From the IMG/VR virus record IMGVR_UViG_3300017917_001123, positions 203,571 to 267,570 of that record: a DNA stretch of 64,000 nt. The stretch is one strand, 5' to 3'. Numbering within the stretch: the stretch's first letter is position 1; each line of letters begins with the position of its first letter. This document shows positions 63,963-64,000 of the stretch, in pieces. The position numbers were made by a program, and so were the translations under genes. This DNA is from a virus. The notes under the pieces were generated by a model. The model saw only the letters and a list, made by a program, of their open reading frames with translations. It ran no database searches and was not told the DNA's origin.

Positions 63963-64000
63963 CCTTAAATACTGTTCAAGATTGAAATACGGTCGGTTGT

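Noticed and set aside
63965-63970. A + strand TAAATA at the window end as a late promoter
   Set aside because: No start codon follows within 10 nt, and the sequence stops 30 nt later, so it cannot be judged.

Overview
The window looks like part of the genome of a large, strictly lytic tailed phage of the T4-like (myovirus) type, probably from an aquatic environment. The T4-type signs are a clamp-loader small-subunit-like protein, a Zn/TOPRIM primase and a DnaB-like replicative helicase in tandem (gp62-, gp61- and gp41-like), and a T4-type late promoter box (TAAATA). The host is likely a proteobacterium. Early genes carry near-perfect sigma-70 promoters, one small protein resembles the zinc-binding end of the alphaproteobacterial regulator GcrA, and the tRNA gene is of the bacterial tRNA-Ile2(CAU) type. 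No integrase, repressor, insertion sequence or CRISPR array is seen.

Layout. 0-7 kb: replication block on the + strand (gp62-like, nuclease-like and zinc-finger proteins, a miniature DNA polymerase III alpha palm, a structural protein, primase, helicase), then a YqgE-like gene. 7-12.5 kb: nucleotidyltransferase, a minus-strand tail-fibre operon, a glycosyltransferase-like gene. 12.5-25.7 kb: an early region, all on the minus strand, of about 35 small genes. It is driven by a repeated sigma-70 promoter with exactly 17 bp between TTGACA and TATAAT/TATACT and usually a GGTAAA motif in the spacer. It encodes an AAA+ ATPase, a GcrA-like zinc protein, a histone-H1-like basic protein, a SleB-type wall hydrolase, Gp88-like and GIY-YIG-like proteins and many unknowns. 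25.7-28.5 kb: a divergent promoter pair, a structured non-coding RNA candidate, tRNA-Ile2, a glycosyltransferase-like gene with inserted decamer repeats, a lipoprotein and an iteron-like tract. 28.5-33 kb: 2-oxoglutarate (2OG) oxygenases, a methyltransferase and glycosyltransferase-like genes. 33-34 kb: a second SleB-type hydrolase behind a consensus promoter.

34-64 kb: the outstanding part. About 30 kb hold 13 radical-SAM proteins, ten 2OG/aspartyl-hydroxylase-like oxygenases, two methyltransferases, two SGNH-like proteins, a QueC-like PP-loop ATPase, a class III aminotransferase, a short-chain dehydrogenase and a cytidylyltransferase-cupin fusion. They lie in twelve transcription units that alternate in strand. 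Most units are headed by a TAAATA box only 4-8 nt from the start codon, which predicts leaderless late mRNAs, and convergent units overlap at their 3' ends. The enzyme mix suggests synthesis or modification of a sugar, nucleoside, peptide or virion component during late infection. The product cannot be read from the sequence.
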